Of a stretch of 64,000 nucleotides of DNA, positions 11,040-23,200 are shown piece after piece. A program made the translations under genes and the position numbers. Source of the DNA: Phalacrocorax aristotelis (Eukaryota; Chordata; Aves; Suliformes; Phalacrocoracidae); contig NC_134281.1 of NCBI RefSeq assembly GCF_949628215.1, positions 6,272,501 to 6,336,500 of the forward strand. The letters are read 5' to 3'. Under the pieces are notes generated by a model. It had not been told where the DNA came from, made no database searches, and worked only from the letters and a program-made list of their open reading frames with translations. Numbering within the stretch: the first letter of the stretch is position 1; each line of letters starts with the position of its first letter.

Positions 11040-14000
11040 GTAAGTACAGGAGCCCACGTTGCTCCTTGCCGACTGCGCTGGATGGCTCTGCCTAGCCAAA
11101 CTGTGCAGTCTCCTTAGTGGGATGAATGTCAGATGGAAAAAACCATCTTGCATGCCGTTGTGGCTTAAACCCACCATTACGTGTACAACCCTGTGCAAGT
11201 GGGCTTCGAAAGGGGTGCAGTAGGGCAGCACAGGTATTTGCTGTTCTCCTTGGCATGACTTGGCAACTTAGCCAAGGTACGGAGGGAATTGAATCAACAG
11301 CCTCAATTTTTGTAGATGGGAAATTTCTTTAAACTTCTGAAAAGCTTAGGCAGGAACTTCTGAATGCTGTACTAGGGCTTTTTTTTCCCCCCCTGTATGT
11401 ACATGAAAACTTTGTGTGCAAAAGCTCATGCAGCAGCATAGGAGAACATGTTTGTAGAGGTGGTTGCAGATAAATGAAATGCTTAGATGCAAAAAATAAA
11501 CACAGTAGGTCACTGACAAGAACAAAAACCATAGCACATCTTTCAAACTGTGGAAGTCACCTACTGCTACTTCAGCCAGAGGAGAGAGAGGAATTTTCCC
11601 CAGGGATACACGGAGCTCTTTGCTGATATCACATCTCTCCAGTTAATTATCCTTTAATTACAGGATAGTCCTTTTCATGAGCACATGGAGCCCCGTTTGT
11701 GATGCATGTCAGAAGTTTTCTAGCATTTCTCATCCTCAGGTTTTAATGTCACAAAGTCTAACCCTTTTCTCAGTCAGGTCAGAGGGATCTTCACCAGCGC
11801 TGGCAGTGGGCAGCGGCTGCACGCGAGCATCGCTCGGGCAGAGCTGCAGTAGATAGAACAGGACTTCAGTAGACCCAAAGGCAGTCTGCCGGACCTCAGT
11901 CAATAAAAGGATGACCCTAGGGCCCAGAGCACTCCCAGAAAAATCCTCAGCTGACATATGCTTCAATAAAGGTATATTCAGCCCCAAATTCACTACTATT
12001 TTTGTACAGCAGAGGGGTTGCAATGGGTGCTAGTTGTGCCATCCAGCACTCAAAGCTGATTCCACCAACTAACATTCAAAAACATCCTGTCTCTTAGAAG
12101 GGTTACGTGCCAGAGATGGATGCACATGCAGTTGAAGTATAGCTGTAAGGTATATACTTGGTGCATTAAGATGTACACAATGATTCTTTTTGTAATACTG
12201 CATTCCTAAAGCCCAGAAGAAATTTTCTGGAAGGTATAAGTCCTTATTGTCTTTCTTTAACACTTAAAAAGATTAAGGATAGTCTTAGAGGCAATTTGGT
12301 AAAGAAAGCAGAGAAGCATCTATTTAGACCTGTAAGAGAAAGTACAGTCATGTCAAAAGAAATTGGGTGTGTAAGGAAACCTGATTATCCAATGAGCCAT
12401 CTGCTCATTCAAAAAACAAAACAAAGGTTCACAGAAACGGTCAACTTTTACCCAACTGCAGCTCAAGGAGAGGTCTTGTATAAAATACGTGTTGCAGTTT
12501 CTGTCTTCCCCCACCCTCCTTGATTCCCAACAAACTAAAAAAGCCACTTGTTTTCCCCCTGGCTCCCCCTGCCCCACAGAAGTAATAACAGGGCCATGTT
12601 TTAGACAGATACTACATCCTGGCTTTGTAGGCTTTTATTTATCCTTTAAAACTCCTGTATGGAATTTTTGCCAACTCTCAGTTTTCTTTTACTGCCTGGG
12701 AGCAGTTCCTATTTCTGTCATACCTGTTTCGAGGTAGAGAGATTCACTGTTTCAACTGGAGCATTGCAGAGACACTATTATGTACAGAGGTGTGTGGCTG
12801 TGTGTAGATAGACTGGAATAAATCAACTCTTATCACCCAGATATAGTGGGCAGAGGATGTTTCCTCCACAAATACTTCGGAAAATTTTGGCAATGTCTTC
12901 CCCACACACTTTTGGGAAGCTGAAATGACTGGTCTGGGGTTTTCTGCTGGGGTTTTCCACTTCCAGCATGAATAACATGCTCCAGCCCTTCTAGCTTTCT
13001 TTTTTATCATTACCATGTAGAAGTTCAGCCATGTACCTGTTCTCTAAGACAGGGCAGGGTTTATCTGGTGCCAAAGAAATTGAGCCCCAACAGCCAGGAG
13101 AGCCATCCCACCCTCGCAGCCCCACACTTTTGCAGTGCACAGACGGGAAACTCCACATTCCCCACCTTCCGGCTACATCCTTAAACTTGTTCAGACATGC
13201 AAAGTACAAAAGAGGAATATAGTAATCTCAAACCATGTTTTCTAATCCTTGCCAGAGGTGAATGCATCTCCGAAGGTGGGATTTCCTGGACAATAGAAGC
13301 ACCCATCTATTTTTGCTACAAAGTGGTAGAAACATACAATATTCTGGATCCCTCTAACACTACTCTGCTCTGGGGTCACATTACTGAACCCCAGCAACTA
13401 GAGCTAGCCACTAGCGCCAAAAGGAAGCTGAGGCGCTTTATTGTCATAGATGAAGTTGTTGATGAACTTTACGGCTCCAAAGTCAGAGAATACTTTGAAG
13501 AGAACAACGTTCAGCACAAAATCCTTGCCCTGCCTACCACTGAAGAAACGAAATCCATGGACCTCGTCTTGAACATCTTGCAAGAAGTCCAGAAATTCAG
13601 CATTGACAGGCGAACCGAGCCCATCATCGCCATCGGAGGTGGCGTCTGCCTGGACATCGTAGGACTAGCCGCGTCGCTCTATAGAAGACGTACCCCTTAC
13701 ATTCGGGTCCCAACAACCCTCCTCTCTTACGTTGATGCCAGTGTGGGTGCAAAGAACGGGGTGAATTTCCTGCAGTGTAAGAACAAGCTGGGGGGCTACA
13801 CTCCCCCGGTAGCCAGTTTCCTGGATAGATCCTTCATTCAGAGCATTCCTCGGCGACACATCTCCAATGGCCTCGGTGAAATTTTAAAGGTAAGAACTTT
13901 GTAACTGCAGTTTTCAAACCCAAAATATTGATAAGACGTCCATCAGCATCCATGGTGTTGTATAAACTGCCTTATAGAAACAAAGATGGGCCCTCAAGGC

Positions 14001-16995
14001 TGCATGGGGACTTTTAACTCTCAGTGTGCCTACATATATCTTTCCAGCTGCTAAACTTGTTAGAATATCCCTTACAAGCAGTGCCTAGTGCTGACCCTGC
14101 AGAGTAACCTCTAAAACTCAAGGCCAGATGTAGACATGGCAAAACCAGGGAAGAAAGCATCTTCCCATCGAGGCTGATCCGCAGCACTCTAAAATGAACC
14201 GCTGGTCAAGAAATTGAAGCTCATTATACTGGAGATTAATAATCTGCAAGATCATTTGCACCTACCTCGTGGGCAATGTCGAGTGTGGTCAATCAATCTC
14301 CTGCCAGACAAATTCTACTTCTAAAATTACCTGGGAAGTTCACAGTAAATGGTTTTATGCCTGAAGAGCTTTCAAAACTTTTGATAAAGCAGAGTTCAAG
14401 CTATTAAAGTTCATTAGAGATGAGCTCATCAGTAGTATTTCTCAGTGCTTGCACAATGGGAACCCCTCAGGATATCTGGAGGTTTCTGGCAGGTACTGGG
14501 AATCCCAGAGATCACCATTCCTCACTGCAGAAGTGGGCTAATGCCTGAGTCAGAGGGTGAAAAAATACGTACTTGTAACTATGAAACCGCTTCTGAGCCC
14601 TTGTATTCCCCATACAGCAGTGCTTTCCCACCTTCCCTTGCTCAAAAAGCAATCCCAAGGTTTAGATGAGAGTTATCTTGGGGATGTCTACCATCCTGTA
14701 CCTGGCCTGGGGATGGCTACTTCTCAGTACTATTCAGCTGAGACAGTCTCGAGTTTCCTGCCAGGCACACAAATAGCCAAAGCTCGTACAAACCCTCTGC
14801 TGGGCCACCGGAGCACGTAGCGAACACACAGAATGGTCAGAGCTGCCCAGCAGCAAGGGAACTTGCCCACCAGCGTTCCCATCATCTCTTTTACCAAGTG
14901 TGCAGGTATTTCTTTGCTACATATGATATTATAGTTCAGTCTAATGAAACTCCTAAGTTTAGCACAGCACATGCAAAGATCACATAATTATCTTTAATTA
15001 CCTCTTCTCCTCTTTGTCCTAGATGGCACTCATGAAACACAAAGGGCTGTTTGACCTGCTCAAGAGCCATGGGAAATACCTTCTGGACACCAAGTTCCAG
15101 TCCTACAGTGGCTGTGCTGACTACAGGGATGCTGCACTGCAGACCACCAGGATTGCCATTGAAACCATGTTGGAAGAGCTGGCTCCCAACCTCTGGGAGG
15201 ATGACCTGGACAGACTGGTTGATTTTGGTCACCTTATAAGCCCAGAGCTGGAAATGGTGAGTGACAGACTCGGTATGGCAACATCAAAAAAAAAAAAAAA
15301 GTTTTCAATCAGCAGCATGAAAACTTTGTGCAAAAGGGTCTGAGCTAAACTCCAGATCTGCACATTCCCTCAGATCACCCAACGCACCCAGCCTGGTCCT
15401 GTTGTATAAAGGGACCCCTTTCCCAGCCCTGTTTCCCCCACACCTCCACCCATGATTCCCATTGAGACCACAGGCCAGTTACTGCTTCTTACCAGGCATT
15501 TACCAAAGCACAAAGATGTCTGGATTTCAGTGAAGCCACTAGAAATCACCAACATGAGCTATAACGGTGCGAAGGTATGGAGACTGTAGCCTCCATAGCC
15601 TGTATTACTGGGCAGAAATTGCCACTGTGGAAAGAGGGGAGACGACTAGCCCTTATGCAACATTCAGAGCTCTTCCTTCCATCCGACGGTGCTCTTCGTC
15701 AGTGATTTGAATGGGAGGAGAATTAGATCCTGGATCACTACAGGAGATTTTACTTACAATTAATCATGTGTAAAACAGATCATTCTCTGCATCCCATCAA
15801 TCACAAGATGCTAACGTCCAGCAAATCTGTATTTCTACTGCTGCAAGTCAAATGTCAATTTTCAGGAGTAATTTTAGAAACAAAGCTACTTATTTACTAT
15901 TTGTTAACCCTAAGCCTTTTCTCCCATCCGCCTTTGCTCTGTTTCAGAGGGTTTTGCCATCGCTGATGCATGGAGAAGCGGTGAACATCGACATGGCATT
16001 CATGACGTACGTCGCCCATGCGCGGGGGCTCATCACCGCCGAGGAGAAGGAGCAGATCATCCAGTGCATGAGGGGCCTGGAGCTGCCGGTCTGGCACAGC
16101 GGCTGCAGCTGGCCCCTCATCAAGAAAGCCTTGATGGAGCGCCTGAAGCACAGCGGGGGACAGCTCCGGATGCCTCTCCCCACCGGCCTCGGGGTAGCAG
16201 GTACTGCGGCGAGGGACAGCGGGGAGCCCCCGGGAGCGGGCGCGTGGGGGGCGGCCGGCATCCCGGCACACAGACGTGCTGGAATACGTGCCCTGCAGTT
16301 CTGCAGCGGCGCATTCCTGGCTTTACTTGTGCTTCTCTTAACATCGCAATAAACCCACCGAGAGACAGGATCCCTCTCTTGCGTGTAACCACCAGAACTC
16401 AGTTAAGGACTGAGGCCTAATTAATTGCATTACGATTGACCAATTCACTTTGCAAACGTGTTTGCAAACAGTCTAAACGCAGTGCTCTGGCAGATAAACC
16501 AGCAATGTCATAAGGGAAAAATAATTCCTTTGTTATTGAAAATAGTTAAGTCATCCTTGGCCAGAAGAGTTTAATATCTCACTGTGGCTAGAACTAATAC
16601 CTGAAAACTAAATAGCATCTGTTCAATATCTGGGGTGAAACATTCTTTCTTCTGAGACTTTTTTTTTTTAAAAAAAAATCAACCCCTAACATAGATACAA
16701 TGCATGGGACCAGGTTGTGATCTCTTGCATCAGTATTCATCCAGACTATTTCCATCCAGCTCAGTCTCTACACACTCAGTAGAAAACTGGCTCTCAAACT
16801 GTTTGGAGGAGCTACTCTTCTCCTAGAGAATTAACGTACACAAGCAGGAGAAGCTTCCCTGAATGTCCAATTAACGACAAGCCTTACTTTACAGAGATAT
16901 TCAATGACACTAGCGAAGAGACCCTGGAAAGAGCATACCACCTGTGGGTCAGGGACTGCAAGACGATGCTGGAAGAAGAGCCGGCTGCCCTGTGA
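10870..16995 (+). CDS. EEVS: EEVS: 2-epi-5-epi-valiolone synthase (complete, 5 exons)
   Basis: The spliced coding sequence is join(10870-11039, 13256-13889, 15023-15256, 15948-16200, 16895-16995), 1392 bases and 463 residues. All junctions are GT-AG and phases match (2, 0, 0, 1). The product is a sugar phosphate cyclase of the dehydroquinate-synthase fold, which uses NAD+ and a divalent metal to cyclise sedoheptulose 7-phosphate to 2-epi-5-epi-valiolone in the cytosol. Visible residues are the NAD-binding GGG at 184-186 (IIAIGGGVCLDIVG), the VPTTLLSYVDAS stretch at 208-219, and the presumed metal ligands Glu265 (GLGEILK), His354 (LMHGEA) and His370 (VAHARG). The 16-residue spacing of the two histidines is that of dehydroquinate synthases. 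The first ATG is used because no ATG lies upstream in frame; Met16 is an alternative. Nothing is broken. It is divergent from MT-Ox and convergent with MITF. Confidence 0.97.
11040..13255 (+). other. EEVS intron 1
   Basis: It has a GTAAGT donor and a TCTAATCCTTGCCAG acceptor. I see no repeat or second gene in it. Confidence 0.85.
13256..13889 (+). CDS. EEVS: EEVS exon 2 (NAD-binding half)
   Basis: It encodes residues 57-268, from the split Ile codon through GLGEILK, and ends AAG|GTAAGA in phase 0. It holds the nucleotide-binding GGG, the substrate-contacting VPTTLLSYVDASVGAKNG region and the first presumed metal ligand, Glu265. Confidence 0.97.
13890..15022 (+). other. EEVS intron 2
   Basis: It has a GTAAGA donor and a TCCTCTTTGTCCTAG acceptor. 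Nothing else was recognised. Confidence 0.85.
15023..15256 (+). CDS. EEVS: EEVS exon 3
   Basis: It has 78 codons in phase 0 at both ends (residues 269-346), beginning MALMKHKGLFDLLKSHGKYL and ending SPELEM|GTGAGT. It is part of the helical C-terminal domain of the cyclase fold. Confidence 0.96.
15257..15947 (+). other. EEVS intron 3
   Basis: It has a GTGAGT donor and a TTTGCTCTGTTTCAG acceptor, with a short poly-A run near 15285-15300. Nothing else was seen. Confidence 0.85.
15948..16200 (+). CDS. EEVS: EEVS exon 4 (metal-binding histidines)
   Basis: It encodes residues 347-430 and one base of the next codon, and ends GTAGCAG|GTACTG in phase 1. It carries His354 and His370, the expected second and third metal ligands, and the conserved PLPTGLG. 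It is much more G/C-rich than its neighbours. The frame stays open past the donor for another 50 codons. Confidence 0.96.
16201..16894 (+). other. EEVS intron 4, with a possible intronic poly(A) end
   Basis: The exon 4 frame reads through to TAA at 16350-16352. That stop sits inside an AATAAA (16348-16353). A transcript that failed to splice could therefore end here with a hydrophobic tail (FLALLVLLLTSQ). The regular acceptor is CCTTACTTTACAG ending at 16894. Confidence 0.6.
16895..16995 (+). CDS. EEVS: EEVS exon 5 (C-terminus)
   Basis: This exon is too short to show as a long ORF. It enters in phase 1 (GCAG + AG gives Ala-Glu), reads EIFNDTSEETLERAYHLW and ends LEEEPAAL before TGA at 16993-16995. 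IFNDT followed by an amphipathic helix is what I expect of the EEVS C-terminus. Confidence 0.93.
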
Positions 16996-18688
16996 GAGCT
17001 GCGAGCCCGGGCTGACGGTCCTGCCCCACGTGAGAAGTTGTTTGACATCGTAAGTTAGCAGGCAGGACTGAATTTTAAGAAAAGATAAATACAGCATTAC
17101 CTGTGAAACCACATACACCCCAGAGCTGGGTGGAACAAGGATATTGGCACCTGACCTGATTTACCTCTTTCAGTTGTTCTATTTGAAAAGTAATTCATTA
17201 GACCTGTGTAGTGCTCAAGAAGCGATTGCTCGGAAGTGAAACCACCAAGTGCCTGTAGCATAGTTCATAGCAAGCTGTCTTTTTTGGGGGAAAGTGAGTG
17301 GCATTTACTCATTCATTTGGTTAATCCAACCTGGGGGCTGCCATGGCCTTGCACAGCACTGTCTCACCACTGCTTGTTGCTGGATCCCTGGAGTCAGTAA
17401 GTGTATCTGGCTCACAGACCACATAAAACAAGTGGGGCCTCCTGACAGCACCATGCAAAATTTCCATGCTATATAAAATGTTTGAAGTGGGTTATCTCCT
17501 CCACTGGTTTTGGCATTCTGAGTTCTTGTTTTCTCAGCTCCTTCAAACTAGCAAAAAAATAAAAAACCCACTCAGCTGCCAGTCTTTGCTCCCAGTGTAA
17601 GGAGAGGACACACTCCGATTACAGGCACTGTCACGTAGCTGCAGAGCAGCAGCTACCGCCGCTGTGAAGCACAATGGGAGCTGTGTCTTGACAGCATGAT
17701 GGTCCCATGTCTTGGGACTCTTAGATACTGAGGACATGCTGGCAAGACTCATCTTGCTGCCAAAAAGTATAGCGGTGGTTTTACTGCATAACCCCTACAA
17801 ACCATCGGTGTGACAAATACAGTGTGGTTTTGCATCAGTGCTGCCTATGAACAAAGTTGAGCTCCAGGGTACCCTTCAGAACCCCCCTGAGCATCCATCA
17901 CGGGCCTACTCGTACCTGGCTGGCCGGGCTCCTTCCCCATCGCAGTGCTTTCCAGGTAGATAAGGTCAGCTGGGGAAAACTGAGAGAAATTGGGGGATGC
18001 CAAGTGAGTTTAACATCTTCAAGCAGCCTCAGTGTCATGTCTCAGGATCCTGGAAGACACAGAGCAGGTTATGTTTCAGATGCTGACTGTGAAAAATGTA
18101 AAGGCAATGTCATCCTTCTCCCTGGAGGCTGAATCAAAGGAATCGCAATCAACAAACAGCCTTTGAATTATTTACAGCATTATCATATTATTTTTTTCCT
18201 TATGTTGTACAAGTTTGTGCTGATGTGCTGGCTTCTGTTTTGCTGAAGTAATAAAAGCTATTAAAACTGGAAAACTTTTAAAATAACAATTCCACTGCTG
18301 CACTTAGTGCGTGCCCGTGTACATTTGCACGTGCTCAAGGGACAGAATGACACGGGAGGAGTGAGGAACAGAGCTGACACAATAAATCCCTTTTCCTCTT
18401 GAGCCTGAAGAAGATGCACCTAAAAATACACAGAAAGATTTTCCTGGCCCTTCTCCAGAGCCATGCATTTCTCTAGCTTCAGGGCAGGGTTTCGCACAGA
18501 TGGTACCACCTTACCAAGCAGACCTCTCGTAGAGCTCCTGCAGCATCACAACACATCCTCACAGCCACTTCTTCCCAGAGAAATAATCCCTTAATGCCCT
18601 GAGTTTGAGTTAAATAAGCCTGTGGCTGAGGATATCAATGAAATTTTGTCCTTTTTCCAGACTGTCAAACATAGGTTCATTCAGTGGT
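16996..18688 (+). other. EEVS 3'UTR and flank
   Basis: Candidate plus-strand poly(A) signals AATAAA lie at 17558-17563, 18250-18255 and 18381-18386. I cannot tell which is used. No further coding sequence was recognised. Confidence 0.5.
17558..17563 (+). terminator. Candidate EEVS poly(A) signal
   Basis: This is the first AATAAA after the EEVS stop, about 560 bases downstream. It lies in an A-rich run, so it may be fortuitous. Confidence 0.35.
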
Positions 18689-18766
18689 TCATAGAATCGT
18701 TAAGGTTGGAAAAGACCCTTAAGATCGCCGAGTCCAACCGCTAACCTATCACTGCCAAGTCCACCA

Positions 18767-19210
18767 CTAAACCATACCCTCAAGCACCACGTCTGCCCTT
18801 CTTTTAAATACGTTCAGGGATGGAGGCCCAACCACCTCCCTGGGCAGCCTGTGCCAACGTTTGACAACCCTTTCGGTGAGGAAGTTTTTCCTAATATCCA
18901 ACCTAAACTTCCCCTGGCGCAGCTTGAGGCCATTTCCTCTCATCCTATCGCTTGTTACTAGGCAGAAGAGACTGACCCCCGCCTCGCTACAGCCTCCTTT
19001 CAGGTAGTTGTAGAGAGTGATAAGGTCTCCCCTCAGCCTCCTCTTCACCAGACTAAACACCCCCAGCTCCCTCAGCTGCTCCTCATAAGGCTTGTTCTCT
19101 AGACCCTTCACCAGCTTCATGGCCCTTCTCTGGACACACTCCAGCACCTCAATGTCCTTCTTGTCCTGAGGGGCCCAAAACTGAACACAGCATTGGAGGT
19201 GCAGCCTCAA
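18767..19210 (-). pseudogene. CR1 polymerase C-terminal segment after frameshift
   Basis: It continues the same protein in another frame: [40 protein letters not shown] and the end [13 protein letters not shown]. These are standard CR1 C-terminal blocks, so this is a single insertion with a frameshift and not two elements. Confidence 0.9.
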
Positions 19211-20078
19211 CCGGTGCCGAGCACAGGGGCACGATCACCTCCCTGCTCCTGCTGGCCACAGTATTGCTGATACAAGCCAGGGTGCCATTGGCCTTCTTGG
19301 CCGCCTGGGCACACTGCTGGCTCATGTTCAGCCGGCTGTTGACCAACACCCCCAGGTCCTTTTCCTCCAGGCAGCTCTCCAGCCACTCCTCCCCAAGCCT
19401 GTAGCACTGCATGGGGTTGCTGTGACCGAAGTGCAGGACCCGGCACTTGGCCTTGTTGAATCTCATACCATTGGCTCTGGCCCAACGATCCAGCCTGTCC
19501 AGGTCCCTCTGAAGGGCCTTCCTGCCCTCCAGCAGATCGACACTTCCACCCAGCTTGGTGTCATCTGCAAATTTACTGAGGGTGCACTCAATCCCCTCAT
19601 TCAGATCATCAGTGAAGATATTGAGCAGGACCGGCCCCAACACTGAGCCCTGGGGAACCCTGCTCGTGACTGGCCACCAACCGGATTTGACTCCATTCAC
19701 CACCACTCTCTGGGCTTGGCCATCCAGCCAGCTTTTAACCCAGCTCTTGTCCAAGCCATGAGCAGCCAGCTTCTCCAGGAGAATGCTGTGCGAGACCGTG
19801 TCAAAGGCCTTACTAAAGTCCAAGTGGACAACGTCCACAGCCTCTCCCTCATCCACTAAGCGGGTCACCATATCATAGAAGGAGACCAGGTTAGTGAGGC
19901 AGGACCTCCCTTTCATAAACCCATGCTGGCTGAGCTTGACCCCCTGGTTGTCCCACATGTGCTGCGTAATGGCATTCAAGATGATCTGCTCCACGACCTT
20001 TCCCGGCACCGAGGTCAGACTGACAGGCCTGTAGTTCCCCGGATCCTCCTTCCAACCCTTTTTATAGAGGGGCATCAC
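19149..20078 (-). pseudogene. CR1 reverse transcriptase, main open segment
   Basis: About 310 codons of the CR1 polymerase stay open, containing the RT core with FADD at residues 170-173. There is no genuine start: the first codon in the frame is GTG within continuous homology. The frame is lost near 19210, and the sequence after that is out of frame with the family. Confidence 0.9.
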
Positions 20079-20262
20079 ATTCGCTAGTTTCCAGTCACCT
20101 GGGACGTCCCCGGTTGACCAGGACTGCTGATAAATGATGGACAGTGGCTCAGCGAGCTCCTCTGCCAGCTCCCTCAGGGTCCTTAGGTGGATCCCATCTG
20201 CCCCATGGACTTGTGAACATCCAGGTGAATATCCTGTAGTTCCTGACAGCAGCTACCACGTG

Positions 20263-23200
20263 GGAAAAGCATCACTCCTGCTCACAGGGAAGCCATCTGC
20301 ACCATCAGCCTTTCACTAGAACAGAAAGGGAGAGCACAACACAGGACTAGATGAGGGCGTGAATTTTTCTGGAGCGCGAGAGCGCCCTAAGGACAGCAGT
20401 GCTGAGGGACAGTGCGCTGAGCGCCTCTGGAGGAGTGTGTTGTCTCTGCCCCATCTGGTGCTGGCCACCTCTCGGAGGTGATCTAGGACCAGAGCCCTGT
20501 AGCTCTGGTGCTCCTCTCCCAGAGTTTAGGGTGATCACCTGGGTACGCTGGCGACCAGTTTTCCTCCTCTCCAGGAGCTGGATGGGCCATTTTTCACTTC
20601 AGATAATTTAGAAATGAATGAAGCACAGGATTATCAGCTGCCCAACAGTCAGTCTCCTTCAGTGCAGGAGTCCTACTCCCATCTACCCACGCGGAAGAGG
20701 TAAAAAACATACATCAACTTGAATTCTGAATTTTAAATGGCCAGGGAGAGACCCCTCATGGGCCCAAAGGCATTTAGCACCCCAGTCCCACGAAAAGCCA
20801 AGCAGCAGCTCAGCAGGGTCCGGCCAAACTGAACCCAGAAGTCACAAAACCCCACGTACCCATTAAAAGCCCAACACCTAAGGCTGGTGTGCTATTGGTG
20901 ACAGTGACGTGGCTGTGGGTCACCTGCCAGCCAATCTCACACGCTGGCTTTGCCTCCGTCTTCAGGAGTCAGTGTGTGTGTGTAACAACATATCAAAGCA
21001 GCTGAAGCACAATTAAGACTGAAAAGTGAACACATTATTATTTTTTACGCTCCCTTCTGCCGTGGGTGAGAGAATACAATCAACCCCTGACATGCTTGGT
21101 TGCTTAGTAGCAGACAGCCACATTTTTAATTATACACTAAAATATGCTAAAGAACATAAACGGCTGTGTGACTAATACGTGTGTATCAAGAAAGGCATAT
21201 GACAGCAGCTAAATTGCTTCAGTGTCTGACAGAGTGCCTCTGCCAGGCTTGTCATCGGAAGATCAAGGGAAAAAGGTAGAAAGTATTATTAATAAAACAG
21301 CGTCTTTAAAATACACCTGATGGTTTGCAGTGCATTTTTTTTAATGCCTAGAATGAATTTAACTTTTTTCCATTTATTCAGCTTTCATTTAATTCCTACA
21401 TTTTCGAACGGAACTATTATCCTTAGACCTAAAATCTGTGCTTATTTTCTTATTATCTTCAATGACTTATTACTCCAAAGAGAAAAGTGGAAAGCCGCGC
21501 GGGACCCAGCTGGGTTCTCTGCAGCGCAAGTTCTTCATGGGTTTGTTTGAACAAAATTACTTTAGTTGTCAGAGAACAAGAAATTATTTTATTATTTACA
21601 TGTCCTGAAGTTGTTTCTTTTGCAACAAGCTGCTCTGGAAAGTGGTGTGGTTTTTTTTTTTGGGGGGGGGGGGGGGGGCAGGGGAGAGATAAGCTCTGAT
21701 ATTCTTAATAAAGGAGTAAATACACAGTTATTACTCATGTCCAGTCAATAGCAGCATTAAATATACCCAATGTAAAATGAGAATCAGGCCAGAGGTCTTG
21801 AAGACTAAGAAGACTCGGAAGACTAAAAGTCTTTGAACGTATTTAAAGTGGCTAAACAAACAGCGCTGAACTTAACAGCAACTGCCTTATTCCTCATACC
21901 GCACAACATGTGCTCAATGGTGCTGTGCTTGTCTGCCTGGAGCCATTACCGCTGGTACAAATTACATGCTGCATTCAGAGAAAATGACTTGTGAATGACA
22001 GTATTAAATCATAACTCGCCTTAGAGCAAGCCAAGTTTGCTGGCCTTGGAGCTGGGTTGGAGGTGCCGGGCTGGAGCTAACACGGTGCCGCAGGGGGTGC
22101 CGCAGGGGATGCCGCCTCCGCCTGTGCCGGGATGCAGCCGAAACCATCACTGCCGCAGGGTCTAAGCCCACCGAGGGAAGCCTGCCATCATTAAAGCTTT
22201 GCAGCCGGCAGGAAAGGACGCAGCCCTACAAGAGCGTGCTGTTGCCCACTTTTGTAACTAATGTCTAACTCTTGCTGCCGTCAAAGGCAAGGAGGAAAGC
22301 CAGCGGGAGCAGGGAGCTCTGGAGGGGCACTGCTGAACTGCGAGAGAGCAGGCAAAGCATTTGAGCGAGACCAGAGCCCCCAGAGCTGTGTGCCCCACGT
22401 ACCGAGGCCCGCTCAGAGCCCAGAGCACACCCCGGGGGCCCAGCGCAGCCCTGCCAGCACCCGGCCCTGCCTTCCTTCCGTGGGACGAGCACCACGCTTG
22501 GACGCCACGTCTTGTGCTGGAGCCAGGCACTTGCCCTCACTCCCAAATAACTGTGGCTGCTCCACCGATGGCTACAGCAAGGTGACCGCTGGCGGGCTGT
22601 GCCCAGCTCCCAAAGCCTCTGATGGTGCCCTACAGCCACCCTGGATGGCCAGTGCATCTCCCATGGCTCACAGCAAATCCATCAGGACATTTAAGGATTT
22701 CTCCCATAGCTCCTTTGAGACAGTATCCACAATATGCAACTGTGCACATCAACCCCGTGGTGATTTTTCTAAATACATTAAAAGAGCAATTAACATTTAG
22801 ATGATTTGCATGCCCTGGCTCATCCTACGCACCGTAGCAGCCTTCTCATTGCCTCGCACAGCTCTTGGCCAGCATTTAGCACAGAGGTCTGGCGCAGGAT
22901 CCATCGTTCCCTCTACGACCAGAGTACAGCAGTGCCTCAGCCCTGGTAACTCCAGCCCCAGGATGTGCAGGGATGGGGTAAAAGAGTGCCAGCACGAGGG
23001 TCTGGGAGCTGCCTTCTCTCTAGGGAATCACAAACCAGAGGACCCGTCCATGTTCGGTTTGCCAAGTTCGACAGAAACCTTCTTGCTCCGTTACGATCCA
23101 GGTAAGAAAGGAAGATTTGTGCTGAAAACGCATCTTCAGGCCTCAGTAGAGATGGTAGCCTTGACACACACGTTAATAGAGTTGCTTTCAAAAGCTTAGT

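Larger units (their letters stand above)
18689..20262 (-). mobile_element. CR1 LINE, 5'-truncated, minus strand
   Basis: This is a chicken-repeat-1 type non-LTR retrotransposon. On the minus strand the reverse transcriptase reads [20 protein letters not shown], then [28 protein letters not shown] and the catalytic FADDTKL (19557-19571). It continues to a C-terminal part ending at the stop at 18767. About 78 bases of 3'UTR follow, ending in the typical CR1 tail (GATTCTATGA on the minus strand) at about 18689. The 5' end is truncated near 20260; the upstream endonuclease is missing. At least two frameshifts, near 20205 and near 19205-19215, inactivate it. Confidence 0.95.

Noticed and set aside
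22261-22800. 179-codon plus-strand ORF starting with ATG.
   Set aside because: It lies in a G/C-rich patch, is Ser/Pro/Ala-rich without domain or splice signals, and a 130-codon frame is also open on the opposite strand, which suggests composition and not coding.
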